Assembly: GCA_947650285.1 (NCBI GenBank)
Contig: CANTFL010000409.1
Location: 124,001-188,000, forward strand
Source of the DNA: Hyaloperonospora brassicae
Taxonomy: Eukaryota > Oomycota > Peronosporomycetes > Peronosporales > Peronosporaceae
Reading direction: 5' to 3'
Length of the DNA: 64,000 nucleotides
Shown: positions 1-10,084 of the stretch, one piece after another
How the letters are laid out: the number at the start of each line of letters is the position of its first letter
How positions within the stretch are numbered: position 1 is the stretch's first letter
The notes under the pieces: generated by a model
Told to the model about the DNA's origin: nothing
Seen by the model: the letters and a program-made list of their open reading frames with translations, nothing else
The model's database searches: none
Program-made: the position numbers and the translations under genes

Positions 1-345
1 TACGTCCTACACGAGTGGCCGAAATATCTCGTGATGGTGCTCGATCGTCCGTGCACTGCACAAAGTGGACAACTGAATTCGTGCGGGCGATAGCGTGCGA
101 TACATAGCAGCACCAGCAGCACATCAATCTCGGTCTGGAATGGAAACGAGCGTTAGCAGCTTCAGCCCAACTTTCAACTTTGGGCTCATGACATTTCGTT
201 GCCATTGACTTTACCACGTTGACGCGACGTGGAATAGCGTAGATACAACTAAGACATCGGCTGCTCGTCATTGCCACCTTGATCACGAATACCTCTTCAG
301 TTGCAGCCCACCTCCTCCACAAACTGCTGCAGCAATATCCGGAGA
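1..345. other. No gene recognised; region downstream of CWC27
   Basis: Lies beyond the predicted stop codon of the minus-strand CWC27 gene, so it should contain that gene's 3' UTR. The open frames here are short and show no family resemblance. Confidence 0.5.
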
Positions 346-2406
346 TCAACGCCGACCGTGACGGCGGTCTCTGTCACGGTGGCCTTGACGGTCATAGTCT
401 CGAGAGCGACCATGTCGGTTGCTGCCTCGCGATCGATCCTGAGACCGGTTCCTCTTTGACTCTCCAACAGAGCTCTGGCCACGTTCATTGCGAGAGTCGA
501 TCGTCATATAGTCCTACGTACGTATGCACAGAAGACAGCTTAGTCGACAGTCACGTTCGCGAGCATACACACAATGAACATCCTTACGTCTGCCGAAGGC
601 TCGTTGACGGAGCGAAATTGGTCCTGTGATATTCGTACACGATACAAGACTGTTAGCGCTGAGCTTACAAGGCGGAAACGGCACCATAGATGCTGCAGGG
701 GCTTACATCGATATGCTTCTTGAACTTGAGCTTGGCAGTCATCCACGACTTGTCGTCCGTCGTATCATCGTGTTCGTCGTCATCTTCGAGAATTTGCCCA
801 TGGTAACTCTCTGTGACGTCCTTCTTGGTTCCATCGCTTTTGGCATCTGCATCACCGTCTGCAGGATTCGTCGTCTGAGTATTCACGCTGACAAGCGTCG
901 CCTGAAACTGCTTCAGCTTCATCAGCGTCTCTTGCTCTCGCGTGCTGCGCTTACTGCTTTTTTTCGCTGCAAGTACTTTTGTCGCTGCTGTTGCAATGGA
1001 GTGAGCATATCTTGGAAAGCTCTGTCTTTTTCCAGCTTCTTTGCTTCCTCGCCCATTAGCAACGGAACAGCCTTCTTCGACTGTCGCAGCTCCTCTCGCA
1101 ATTTAGCATACTCTTCTCGGTCCGTCTTGTGGCGACTCGAGCTTGCAGAAAGCTTGTTGACACTCGTCGTATCGAGGCTTTTGTCAGCATCTCCCCTCTC
1201 TTTGCTCGACGCATTCTTGCTGGAAGCTGCTGCTACTGCAACTTTCAATTTCTCTCGCGCGCGTGCTTTCTTGTCCTCGCTGGCCACTTCGTTGTCGATC
1301 TCTGCGACACGCTGCAAGACCTCGGCATCTACTATTGCCTTGAGTTTGTGATCATCGAGTAAGTCGTGACTACTTGCCATCGTCTTTGCTTTCTTGTGAA
1401 ACGTCGAGGCAGCTCTACTGACTTCTTCTTGAAACGCCTCTTCATCGTCACCAAACGAAAGCAACTTCAAATCCTTCGTCGCTTTTCGCTTTGGCTTTTT
1501 CGTTGCCTGAACGTCATTCGACGCCTCGTTCCGCTTGACAGCTCTACTCAATGCAACAAGCACAAACGACAGTTACCGCCATATCCAGCCTTTCATCAAA
1601 GCCCGTGTTTCAACACGAAGTTACCGTGGAACAATGTCCTCGAACGGATTCCAGAGCACTTCAATGCTCAACAATTTCGGCGGACGAAGCGGACGGTCCT
1701 GCTCATTGGTTTCCACGTCTCCGACACTCAGCAGATTGAAAATGGTGTTGCCGGTCACCTACCACGTAAAGCCACAACAAACTCCCGATCAGTACCCCAT
1801 CACCCACTGGAGCTTCAGCCTCACTCAGCTCTTCTTGTGTGTACTCTTTTTTTTCGTACCTTGCCAAAGATCGTGTGCTTCTTGTCCAGAAAGTCGCAGG
1901 CGTCCAACGTGAAGAAAAACTGCGAGTGGTTCGAGTTGGGTTTGTTCTCATTGGCCATTGCCAGCAGTCCGCGATGAGTGAACCGCAGTCTCGAGTGAAA
2001 CTCGTCGGTGAATGCACCTCCGTAGATACTCTCGCCTCCATTGCCAGTGCCTGTGGGGTCCCCTCCTTGTACCATAAACCCTGGCACAATGCGGTGGAAA
2101 ATCGTCTGGTCATAGTACTGTCATATATTTTGTCATATCGAACGAGAAAAACAGCGAGATAAACAACAATAGAAAAAGTGAGCGACTTGCCGATGGTCAG
2201 TGTACTGAATTAGGTGAGTGAGTGAGTGCAGTGGCGACAGCCACAACAGCGCCTGCCTCGCGTACCCCTTCGAGACTGAGCTGCACAAAGTTGCGACATG
2301 CCTTGGGTGCTTGTTGCGGCCACAGCTCGACGTCCACGTCTCCGAAGCTCGTGTGCAGCAGCACTTTGCCTTCCGTGTTTGGCTCAGTGATGTAGATGTT
2401 GGACAT
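346..2406 (-). CDS. CWC27: CWC27-type spliceosomal peptidyl-prolyl isomerase (cyclophilin), with a frameshift
   Basis: Spliceosome-associated cyclophilin that acts in the nucleus in the Bact complex. Predicted exons on the minus strand are 2406-2266, 2117-1860, 1758-1625, 1543-707 and 513-346, all with GT/AG ends. ATG at 2406 opens [17 protein letters not shown]. The cyclophilin domain fills about residues 10-175 ([19 protein letters not shown], then [10 protein letters not shown], where the Trp of active cyclophilins is absent, as in other CWC27 proteins). An acidic LLSFGDDEE linker and a Lys-rich helical region follow. The last exon adds an Arg/Ser/Asp/His-rich tail. Exon 4 is broken: the frame that matches the family ([12 protein letters not shown], then [15 protein letters not shown]) is reached only with a one-base shift in a T7 run (plus strand 958-964). 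The exon lengths sum to 1538, one base short of a multiple of three. With the shift the protein is about 512 aa; human CWC27 is about 472. Whether the shift is a sequencing error or a real break cannot be told here. Confidence 0.85.
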
Positions 2407-2850
2407 GTCCGCACGTGAGGTCACTGAGCTCGGGAGGCGGTTGGAATCGTTGAGCTGGAGATGTGAGTCCTCTCATTAGTCATGGCGTAGTTATGACCAC
2501 TGTATGATGGGTTTGGCCACTATCTCAACGTTCGAGTGCGAGCTGACTGATGACATACCGATATCTGCTTCCGTCGATGGAAATGGAGAAAGTTGTACAA
2601 TGAATCACAAGACGTCTTCTCGTTGTCTCGACATTGACAATCGACCGAAAGCGTCACCAAAGCACACTGAAAACTCTGTGCGTCAAAGAACGCAATGCAC
2701 AATGGACAAAACAGTAGCGAAGCGCTCACATTCCTCGTCCACGTTGAGAACGGACCGCGTTTTATTCGCTTCGAGCTGACCAGAACCGAATCCATCCTCA
2801 GCAGACCAATTGACAGCTTAGACGGACCAATCAATGGACTCGTCGAGGGC
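2407..2850. other. Intergenic: CWC27 promoter side and RPS11-A 3' UTR
   Basis: The part next to 2850 is RPS11-A 3' UTR: read on the minus strand it closely matches the sequence after the RPS11-B stop at 60031-60115, including an AATAAAA-like polyadenylation signal near 2761. The part next to 2407 should be the CWC27 5' flank. No gene seen. Confidence 0.5.
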
Positions 2851-3318
2851 TTAGAACTGACGGAACTGCTTGCGCACGTTGATGGGCTTGGTCTCCGAAG
2901 CAGGCTCGACTTCTAGCACGTTGAAGCGCACTGTCTTGGCGAGCGGGCGGCACTGGCCAATCGTGACAACATCGCCTTCCTTGACACGGAAGGCCGGCGA
3001 CAAGTGCGCCGCTACGTTCTTGTGACGCTTCTCGAAACGCTTGTACTTCTTGACAAAGTGCAAGTAGTCACGACGCACGATGATCGTGCGCTTCATCTTG
3101 TTCGACAGCACGACACCCTTGAGGATACGGCCACGGATCGAAATGTTGCCGGTGAACGGGCACTTCTTGTCCACGTACTGGCCATCGATGGCGCTCTTGG
3201 GGGTCTTGAAGCCGAGACCCACCTCCTTGTAGAAACGAGGACCTTTCTTCTTGCCGGCAAACTTCTTGCTCGCGAGGAACACGCCCTGCTGCTTCTGGTA
3301 AGCCTTCTCCGTCTGCAG
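2851..3318 (-). CDS. RPS11: Small ribosomal subunit protein uS17 (S11), copy A, apparent non-ATG start
   Basis: Core 40S protein with an OB-fold that binds 18S rRNA. The frame reads [13 protein letters not shown] at the start, [16 protein letters not shown] and [20 protein letters not shown] in the middle, and [19 protein letters not shown] near the end, all family hallmarks. It is 155 aa if it starts at the codon aligned with the ATG of copy B. That codon (3316-3318) is CTG here, and the open frame upstream has no ATG. The sequence CTGCAG just before ACG GAG also looks like a splice acceptor, so a short upstream exon may carry the true start. Plants begin MAEQTEK, which would fit an exon ending in Q. 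The protein is identical to copy B at 59563-60030. NUXM-A lies upstream on the same strand and CWC27 downstream. Confidence 0.85.
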   Translation of the reverse strand: MQTEKAYQKQQGVFLASKKFAGKKKGPRFYKEVGLGFKTPKSAIDGQYVDKKCPFTGNISIRGRILKGVVLSNKMKRTIIVRRDYLHFVKKYKRFEKRHKNVAAHLSPAFRVKEGDVVTIGQCRPLAKTVRFNVLEVEPASETKPINVRKQFRQF

Positions 3319-3974
3319 TCGACAAGCAAGAGAACAAGCAGTGAGTCTTCGCAATAACCCACACACCCAACAACAAACACGAGGAACGCGGCGTGACAGC
3401 AAGAGCACTACTCTTGGCGTGTCTTGCCAACGACTGCTGCTGCAGGTACAGTAAAGCAGACAGCTTTGGTGTCAACCTCTCCGTACAAGAGATCTAGAGG
3501 GTCCTGCCGATGATGAGTCGGATGAGAAAACGTTTTCAGGGTCTCGCAGTCTCAGCAGAAAGAAGAAAAGAGAGCAAAGCCATGGGAGATCGACGTCGGC
3601 AGTAGCTACGAGAGACACGAAGAGACTCTGCAGCTACCGCCGACGTCGTTCCCATCTCCCTCCTTGTCGTCTCCCTCTCCTTCTTCTTCTTGCTTTGACT
3701 CGACAATCACTCACAGCGAGCAACTGGGTGTGGATTACAGCCTTGGTGGGCCATCACCCCGACCAACTAGCTAGCCAGTTCCTTCAGCTCCGTCTGGACG
3801 CCAGTGCGCATGGCAACAGGCTCCAGAGACAGAGACACTAAGCCAGCCATTGGCTCCGCTCACACTACCACAGCGATCAGACGCACTTCCACGTCGCCCT
3901 GTTTCCCCTTCCTCACTCGCTATCTGCCTTACCGCCCACCCATCAGTCTTTCCGTCATGAACCAACAGAGTTCC

Positions 3975-4006
<32 letters not shown>

Positions 4007-4514
4007 GCAAATTGCTTAGGCGCAAGGGCACTAGCGGCCTAAAGTACCTGGTCAACGTGCTCCATTGTGCTGGCGAGGAAATGAGCGAATGGCTGGTGAG
4101 GAGGCCGGCGCTCGCGCCACGAGGAGAGGTGATGATTGGCCGAGGTGTGTTACTTCAGACTGCGCAAAGTAACGATGTGAAGGGATCCGTGACAGGTGTT
4201 ATGTCGGTTTCTGGCGTTGCAAAGACGACTTATGTGGCTTTGGCGAGGCCACGCTAGGATGCTTTTTCTGTGTTGTGTTATTCGTGCGCGCAATCCTGTC
4301 TCCTCGACAACATCCACAACGACACTTGTTATCCCGTGCGCACGAACACCTGTTTCCTATATTTCGATAGCTCGTGCCGAGGAAAACAACATGCAAAGCT
4401 GCGTCACTCCATTTTGTTCACTGGTTCTACTTACTACATCAAACTGCTGCAGCTAGAGAGACCCAGCGATCTGCGTGTGGACCGCAACTCCACCATACCC
4501 CCACACATACACAC
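3319..4514. other. RPS11-A upstream region with blocks shared with locus B
   Basis: Read on the minus strand, several blocks match the region upstream of RPS11-B: one around 3725-3780 (see separate entry) and another around 3510-3565 (CTGCTGAGACTGCGAGACCC and CGACTCATCATCGGCAG). The rest has diverged. A (TC)n run lies at about 3979-3999. No separate gene is recognisable. Confidence 0.5.
3725..3780 (-). promoter_or_regulatory. Conserved block upstream of RPS11-A
   Basis: On the minus strand this reads GGCTAGCTAGTTGGTCGGGG, then TGATGGCCCACCAAGGCTG and TAATCCACAC. It is nearly identical to 59105-59160 upstream of RPS11-B, about 430 bases before the first certain coding exon in each case. It may be a promoter element. 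It may also hold a first exon, because it contains ATG GCC CAC CAA (MAHQ), which would join to TEKAYQKQ in the plant style, but I see no canonical donor after CAA. Both readings are inference. Confidence 0.4.
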
Positions 4515-4923
4515 TCAGCCCTCCTTGCTGGTGATGTACTGCTTGACCTCCACCGGGTTGGCCTTGTAGCCCTGTAGACGGAAAGACGAGTTCTGGAAGG
4601 CCCACAGGTAGCCGCCCAGCGAGCCCAGCAAGCCTGTAACCACCATAGATGGCACAGCCACGTGACGGTGTAGCTTCAATCCTGCAGATACAGCATAACA
4701 GAATAAGTGCGCTGCCCGAGGGAGGTCAGAAGGCAGCAGGGGGGACGGCCTCACACGCACCGAAAACGTAGCCAGCAGGGAAGGACAAGGCGGTGGTGCC
4801 CAACCACCGCGAGTAATCCCCCACGTCAAAGTTCGACTTGACGTCGTCGAAGTTCGGGTGCTTCACGATCACGGGATAGCGCGGCTCGCGCGGGTCTCGA
4901 ACGGGGGCGGCGTCACTCATCAT
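4515..4923 (-). CDS. Mitochondrial complex I 21 kDa (NUXM-type) subunit, copy A
   Basis: Accessory membrane-arm subunit of NADH:ubiquinone oxidoreductase, of the fungal/protist NUXM type. Exons are 4923-4761 (163 nt) and 4681-4515, with a phase-1 intron that has GTGCGT and CTGCAG ends; the protein is 109 aa. The N-terminal half carries RDPREPRYPVIVKHPNFDDV, a family-typical P-x-YPVI segment, followed by a hydrophobic stretch that crosses the intron. The second half has a glycine-rich membrane segment and the conserved FQNSSFRLQGY motif (NSSxRLQG is shared with copy B). Two ATG codons stand in tandem at the start (MMSDAAP); either could be used. It is upstream of RPS11-A on the same strand, as copy B is upstream of RPS11-B. 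Identity to copy B is roughly a third by eye. Confidence 0.82.
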
Positions 4924-6811
4924 CGCAGGCTTCTTTCTGCGTGTGGACTCGACGGCAGGTTAGTGTTTGTGTGAATTTTGGCCAATTGGTTGAGGGAGCT
5001 GCGATGACCGTATACGCGATTCGTATAAGGTGCGCCGATGGGCGTATGCACGTTCTATCCGGTCGCAACTTTCTTTATCGGTGTTTCTGGCCGTAAACAC
5101 CATCGACACGATAAGAGTCGTGGAACGTGCCAATCCAAAATGAACATGAACGACTGCCGACGCATTCGCGCAGTCGTCGGCAGGAGACGGCGCTCGACAC
5201 GGCCACGAGAGCAGCAGCGCTCCGTCCGCCTATACCGCCCATACGGTCAGCTACGAACGGGTGTCCCGGTGATGACGTCTGTGTCGGTGGCAAAGCATTC
5301 AACAAACAAACAAACAAACAAACAGCTCGTCCAGCGCCACGAGCTCTATTGGCGGTACATAGTGCACGCGCAGCCAAATGCATCGCGACTTCGGGATACT
5401 GACCGTCTCTGTCTCCGCCATCAGAGTGTGGGGTCGTCATCCGGCACGACGTCGTTCGCGCTGCAGTAGACCGCGTCTTTCGATGATCAGCTCTGCGGTC
5501 GCTCACAAAGACCCCACAAACGCCACCAAAAAAGCGCTCGAAACTCCTCAGCACACGGATAGCGCATTCGAGGAAGAGGAATGCGGTCGTGATACGATTG
5601 CAGACATACGACCAGTCTGCTGTGGAAGCTGCACGTGGCAAGCGCCGCTCGATTCGCACCACAAGTCGACGACGCGGCAGACGAAAGCAGTGTCGGAACC
5701 TCTCAGCGATCAAGTACATGACTTTGGTGTGTTGCAGTGGGTATTGCCTGCTGTAGTGCCAGCGACGTCGCGTAAGAACGTCTGTATCACGACAGCTAGA
5801 CGGCAGTCAGTCTCCGTTGCTGCCACGTTATGCAGAGCTCCATTGGTCCCCAAGCATTGTCCAGGGTCTGCTGTACAACACGCTGGACCCGATCGGGCAC
5901 GAAGCAAGACCATGTCAAGTTTCCAACTGCTGCATCGCGGTTTGAGCCTGTGGCAATGACTGTAGCAGCCACTGTGGTAGTTCTCACGTCAGTCGTCTGC
6001 AGATGCAAAGCAGTCGAGAATCTCATCTACGACTTCTCATCGGGTGAGTTGGAGATACCACACCCTGCGGCCACTGCGATTGCAATTGCAGGTATCGCGG
6101 CGGTCGCAACGGTGGGACTCCTGCTCTAGTCGGCCTGGACCTTCAGCTCAACGGTACCAGGTGCAGCTGGAGCTATTCATCCGGGACGACTGCAACGACA
6201 TGCTGAGCAACTCCTTTGCTGGTGCAGCATACGTCGTCGCATCTCTCGGGCCAAAGGCTTTGCACGTCGATCCTGCCTGTGCAACTTTGACCCTCGTCTA
6301 CATCATGATGCCTTGAGCTCGATGTTGTACGCGCCAATTCTTCGCGGATCAAGGTAACTCATTCAGCTTGACGTGGTCGTATCGAGACAATGTCGGTGCA
6401 AGTCGTCGCACAGTGCGCACTTCAGATGCAGTTCCAAGTCATGGACTGAGACCAAGCAGAGCGTGGCTGTGTCCATGTCGACTATCAGGTTTATGATACG
6501 ACGAGCGCGTTGTCGTGCGGAAGAATATGCGTTGCTCGTATACGCTGGCTACGAAGCGTCGAGCGGTCACCAATACATGGGCGTCTCGCTGGACAACTGA
6601 GGCGCCATTTCCAGCCGTTGCGGAAGTGAGCGCAGCTGCTGCTCCGGGTGCTCCCACTGCCACGAGTGTCACCGGGCTCAAAGGATGACGATACGCAAAG
6701 ACCCACGTCGGACTGCTGCATGCGCGGCTGGTATCATTATGCAATGCATTGCTCAGCTTGACGCTGTCGAGTTCCTTCCACGTTTCATCACGTTACACAC
6801 GCCGACGACGC
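4924..6811. other. Gene-poor interval, no recognised gene
   Basis: Open frames of up to about 214 codons occur on both strands, but none has a family signature, and they overlap each other in the way GC-rich chance frames do. A (CAAA)n run sits at 5301-5323. A minus-strand stretch around 5800-5950 (VPDRVQRVVQQTLDNAW) looks mildly protein-like but is bounded by stops, so a decayed gene is possible. The 5' flank of NUXM-A should lie at the left edge. Confidence 0.4.
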
Positions 6812-8211
6812 TCACTTCTTCCTGCTACTTTCCAGCCGCTTCTGGGCGGCACGAAACTCGTCCTCACTGGGTTCGCTTGGACCTTGCGCTCCAGCCTTTT
6901 GCCTTGCACTCTTGCCCTTCTTCGCGTACTTGGCCTCCAAGCTCCCAAGCAACGACTCGAACCCGCGCTTGCTGGACAAAACAATCGAATCGGCATCAGC
7001 GTCCCGCTTCTGCTGCTGCTGCTTGCCCTGGATCTTGCGGTACAATGCCTCAGCCTCGCGTGCTTCTTTCTCGCGTTTCGCTTGTTTACGCTTTTGCTCG
7101 GCGGACGTTTCGTGCGTTTTCGTCTTCTTCTTCCTTGACTGCTTCTTCACATACTCTCGCCATGCCGGAAACGTCTTGACCTGTTCCACCGTCACCACCA
7201 CCACCACCAACAGCACCACCACCACAACCGTCAATTACGATTAGTGCCATTACCATCCAGAGCCTCACAACTTCAGCGCTCGACTTGTCAGCACACTACA
7301 CGACGCCCACCTCCTTTTCCTGAACAGCTTCTTCGATCATTGCTACAAAACGCTCTTCATCGTCGTCCGTGGACAGCATGATCGTGTCCATAACGTGCTG
7401 CATCTCTCCCTTGTACTTCACGTAGGCAGCCACGACGTCATGTCTCTCCTCGTCTGAGTACCGATACTCTCCTTCAAACCGGACAATGTCCTCGTTCGAG
7501 ACCTTCGGAAAGACACGCGCAAAGTACTGCGTCCACATCTGGAACGACGGAGACGGCTCGTCCAGCTCGTCCGACAGAATTGTGCCCGACTCGTCGTACA
7601 CTGCACGCGCCTCTTTGTTGCTGAGGATCGAGTGGATCGCACTCACGGCCTGAAACGTAGCGGTTGCCTTCGCGCGTGACGCTTCATCGCCTTTCTGCTT
7701 GTCCGGATGCTGCAACAATACGAGACACAAACGGTGAGAGACAGTGAGCGATGACAAGTAGAGAGGCAGACATATTGATCAGCTGTAGAGGGTCACATGC
7801 GATGACAATTACTACGACTACGACTTTGTCTATGACTACTATAACTGCAACTTCAACTTCGACTACTACGACTACGACTACTACTACTACGACTACCACT
7901 ACTACTACTACTACGACTATAACTACTACTACGACAACTACCACTACTACTACGACAACTACCACTACTACTACGACTACGACTACTACGACGACGACGA
8001 CTACGACTACTACTACTACTTCTACTACTACGACGACGACGACGTCGTTCGATAATAGTTATGACAAAAGAGAGGGAGACAAACGTACGTATTTCAGCGC
8101 GAGCTTCCGGTACGCCCGCGTGATCTCTTGCTCTGTGGCCGAGCGCTCGACGCCCAGTGCCGTGTACAGATCACAGTCCGGTCCGAACTCGGAGGCGATG
8201 ATCGCAGCCAT
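6812..8211 (-). CDS. DNAJC9: DNAJC9-type J-domain protein
   Basis: HSP40 co-chaperone; in animals DNAJC9 also binds histones H3-H4 and recruits HSP70. Exons are 8211-8089, 7709-7311 and 7180-6812; total 296 aa. ATG at 8211 opens MAAIIASEFGPDCDLYTALG. The J-domain is at about residues 14-80. Its HPD motif is the first codon triplet of exon 2, directly after the splice, so YRKLALKY and HPDKQKGDE are joined by splicing. The middle holds the DNAJC9-specific segment (WTQYFARVFPKVSNEDIVRF, DVVAAYVKYKGEM). The C-terminal exon is Lys/Glu-rich (WREYVKKQSRKKK) and ends in ESSRKK. The first intron (8088-7710) contains a long trinucleotide repeat. The gene is divergent from the SDR gene, with 162 bases between the start codons. 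Confidence 0.9.
7800..8046 (+). repeat. Trinucleotide (ACT/ACG) microsatellite inside the DNAJC9 first intron
   Basis: About 240 bases of ACT, ACG and AAC triplets with interruptions. On the plus strand it forms a long open frame that would encode poly-threonine. It lies wholly inside the intron that splits the J-domain HPD region, so the poly-Thr frame is not a gene. Confidence 0.9.
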
Positions 8212-8288
8212 GACAGACAACTACTTGCGGCGACGCTGCGCCTGAAGTAGCACAATGCCAACGCGCATTCACTCGCGCGAGTGGCGGG

Positions 8289-8319
8289 TGCACTTTTACG
8301 TTGTCCACGTAAAAGTGCA
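8289..8319. promoter_or_regulatory. Perfect 13 bp inverted repeat in a bidirectional promoter
   Basis: Left arm TGCACTTTTACGT (8289-8301), spacer TGTCC, right arm ACGTAAAAGTGCA (8307-8319), with no mismatch. It sits near the middle of the 162 bases between the start codons of DNAJC9 (8211, minus) and the SDR-SCP2 gene (8374, plus). A dimeric transcription factor site is the natural reading, but no factor can be named. Confidence 0.7.
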
Positions 8320-8373
8320 GTGACCACCACATGTATCGACTGAGAAGGGCATAGTGAGACCGTAATATATAAA

Positions 8374-10084
8374 ATGCTGCTGTCGTTCGGTAGTGGGAGT
8401 GCAGCGCATGTGGCGATCGTGACGGGCGCCGGTCGTGGTCTCGGGCGCGCCTGGGCGCAGACGTTAGCTGATCGAGGTGTTCGAGTGGTTGTCAACGACA
8501 ATGACACCGATCGGTCACTGGTCGATGCAGTCGTGCAGGACATTTGCAGTCGAGGCGGCGTCGCAGTGGGGGACTACCACTGCGTGACGGACGGCGCAAA
8601 GATTGTCAAGACGGCGATGGAGCACTTCAAGCGCGTGGATATCTTGATAAATGTATGCACCATGCGATCGTTTGTGGGTCGCTGCGCTCTTGTTTGTATG
8701 TTTGGTAGTCATGGAATCGACGGACGAGGGGTAGTCACGAAAGAAGAGGAGATATAGTAGTAGTCATGGTGGGAATAGTAGTAGCCAGTGGGAGGAGGAG
8801 TAGTAGTAGTAGTCACTGAAGTTGTAGTGGGTGCTGGATACTAAACGGTGGCTGTCGTGCTGTAGAATGCTACTGTTATCCGTGACGGATCGTTTCGCAA
8901 GATGACTGACAAGAACTGGTACCGAGTGGGACATGAGAAAATGAGAGACGGAGTCGCATTACATTGAGAAGCTGTGTGGAAAAGAAAGTAGTCGTCGAGT
9001 GCTGACGATCTCTGCTGCTGTCTATTATTCGTTTGTTTGTTTGTTCTGATAGGGACGACGTGTACCGGTCGAGCTTGCTAGGGACTTTCCGCGTGACGCA
9101 GGCAGTGTGGGGTATCATGCGTCAGCAAGAGTACGGCCGGATCCTCAATTGCGTGTCAAGCTCTGGCCTTTATGGCAACTTTGGACAGGTGAACTACGCT
9201 GCCATGAAGATGGGGCTCGTGGGGTTCACCGTGGCCCTTAATCAGGAAGGTCCGTGCTGGCCGATCTGGTTCTCTCGAGTTGAGATAGTGTGCTATACGC
9301 TGGTGGCTTACACCATCGTATGTGGCGGGTTCTGCTGTGAGCAGGTGCCAAGTACAATATCGCTGTGAATGCTGTGTCTCCTGTAGCTGGCACGCGGCTC
9401 ACACAGCCAGTGTGGCCGGAAGACATCTACGCCAAGCTGACGCCCGAGTTGACATCGCCGATCATTGTGTACCTGTGTCACCCGTCGTGCAAAGATAACG
9501 GGAAGTTGTTCGAACTGGGTGGAGGATGGGTCGGCGCTCTCCGTCTGCAGCGCACGCATGGTGTTGGCTTCCCCACCGACCCCACGCAGTTTACGCCTGA
9601 GCTCGTGGCAGAGCAATGGCGAGGAGTGGTGGACTTTAGCCGTGTGACACATCCGACGTCGACGCAAGACTCGTTCGAACCCATGATGCGCAACGTGACG
9701 GCGCCGCCCAAGTCTTTGACTACACCTCGTTCCATCGAGTGTGCCGAGGTGTTCAATCGACTGCGAGCTACGCTGCAGGAAAAGGGACAGACGCTCTGCA
9801 AGCAGATTTCGGGCGTGCTCGAGTGGCACATCAACAAGGAGGTCTGGACAATATCGTTGTTGAATGGCAAAGGCGTTGTGATCGAAGGCAGCGGTCCGCG
9901 CTTGGCACCGGATCTCCAGATTCACATGGACGAGCAAGACTTTCTGGACTTGGCAGCGGGTCGACTGCGGGTGCAGCAGGCACTGATTCGGAAGAAGCTG
10001 CGCTTGCAGGGCAATCTCAAGATGGCGATGAAGCTGCAGCCGTTTGCCGATCTCTTGCTGCAGCAGTACAGCGCGCGGCTATGA
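8374..10084 (+). CDS. Peroxisomal short-chain dehydrogenase fused to an SCP2 domain
   Basis: Likely acts in peroxisomal beta-oxidation as a 3-hydroxyacyl-CoA dehydrogenase-type SDR (HSD17B4 or HSDL2 group). Exons are 8374-8652, 8866-8918 (53 nt mini-exon), 9053-9249 and 9345-10084; total 422 aa. The cofactor loop TGAGRGLG is at residues 17-24, and VVVNDND follows. The catalytic serines are in VSSSG (146-148), with Y159 and K163 in NYAAMK. The mini-exon supplies NATVIRDGSFRKMTDKNW, where the usual SDR NAG motif is NAT. An SCP2 sterol-carrier-like domain occupies about residues 305-415 (GVLEWHINKEVWTISLLNGK). The C-terminus is SARL, whose final ARL fits a type-1 peroxisomal targeting signal. 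The MaoC hydratase domain of animal HSD17B4 is absent. Confidence 0.88.

Noticed and set aside
626..1351. 241-codon plus-strand frame, Ser/Leu/Ala/Cys-rich
   Set aside because: It is antisense to the CWC27 Lys/Glu-rich exon and has no family features.
5075..5719. 214-codon minus frame
   Set aside because: Arg/Ser/Cys-rich composition typical of chance frames in GC-rich DNA; no motif, no splice context.
7751..8245. Plus-strand open frame encoding poly-threonine
   Set aside because: It is a triplet microsatellite inside the DNAJC9 intron and also runs antisense to its first exon.
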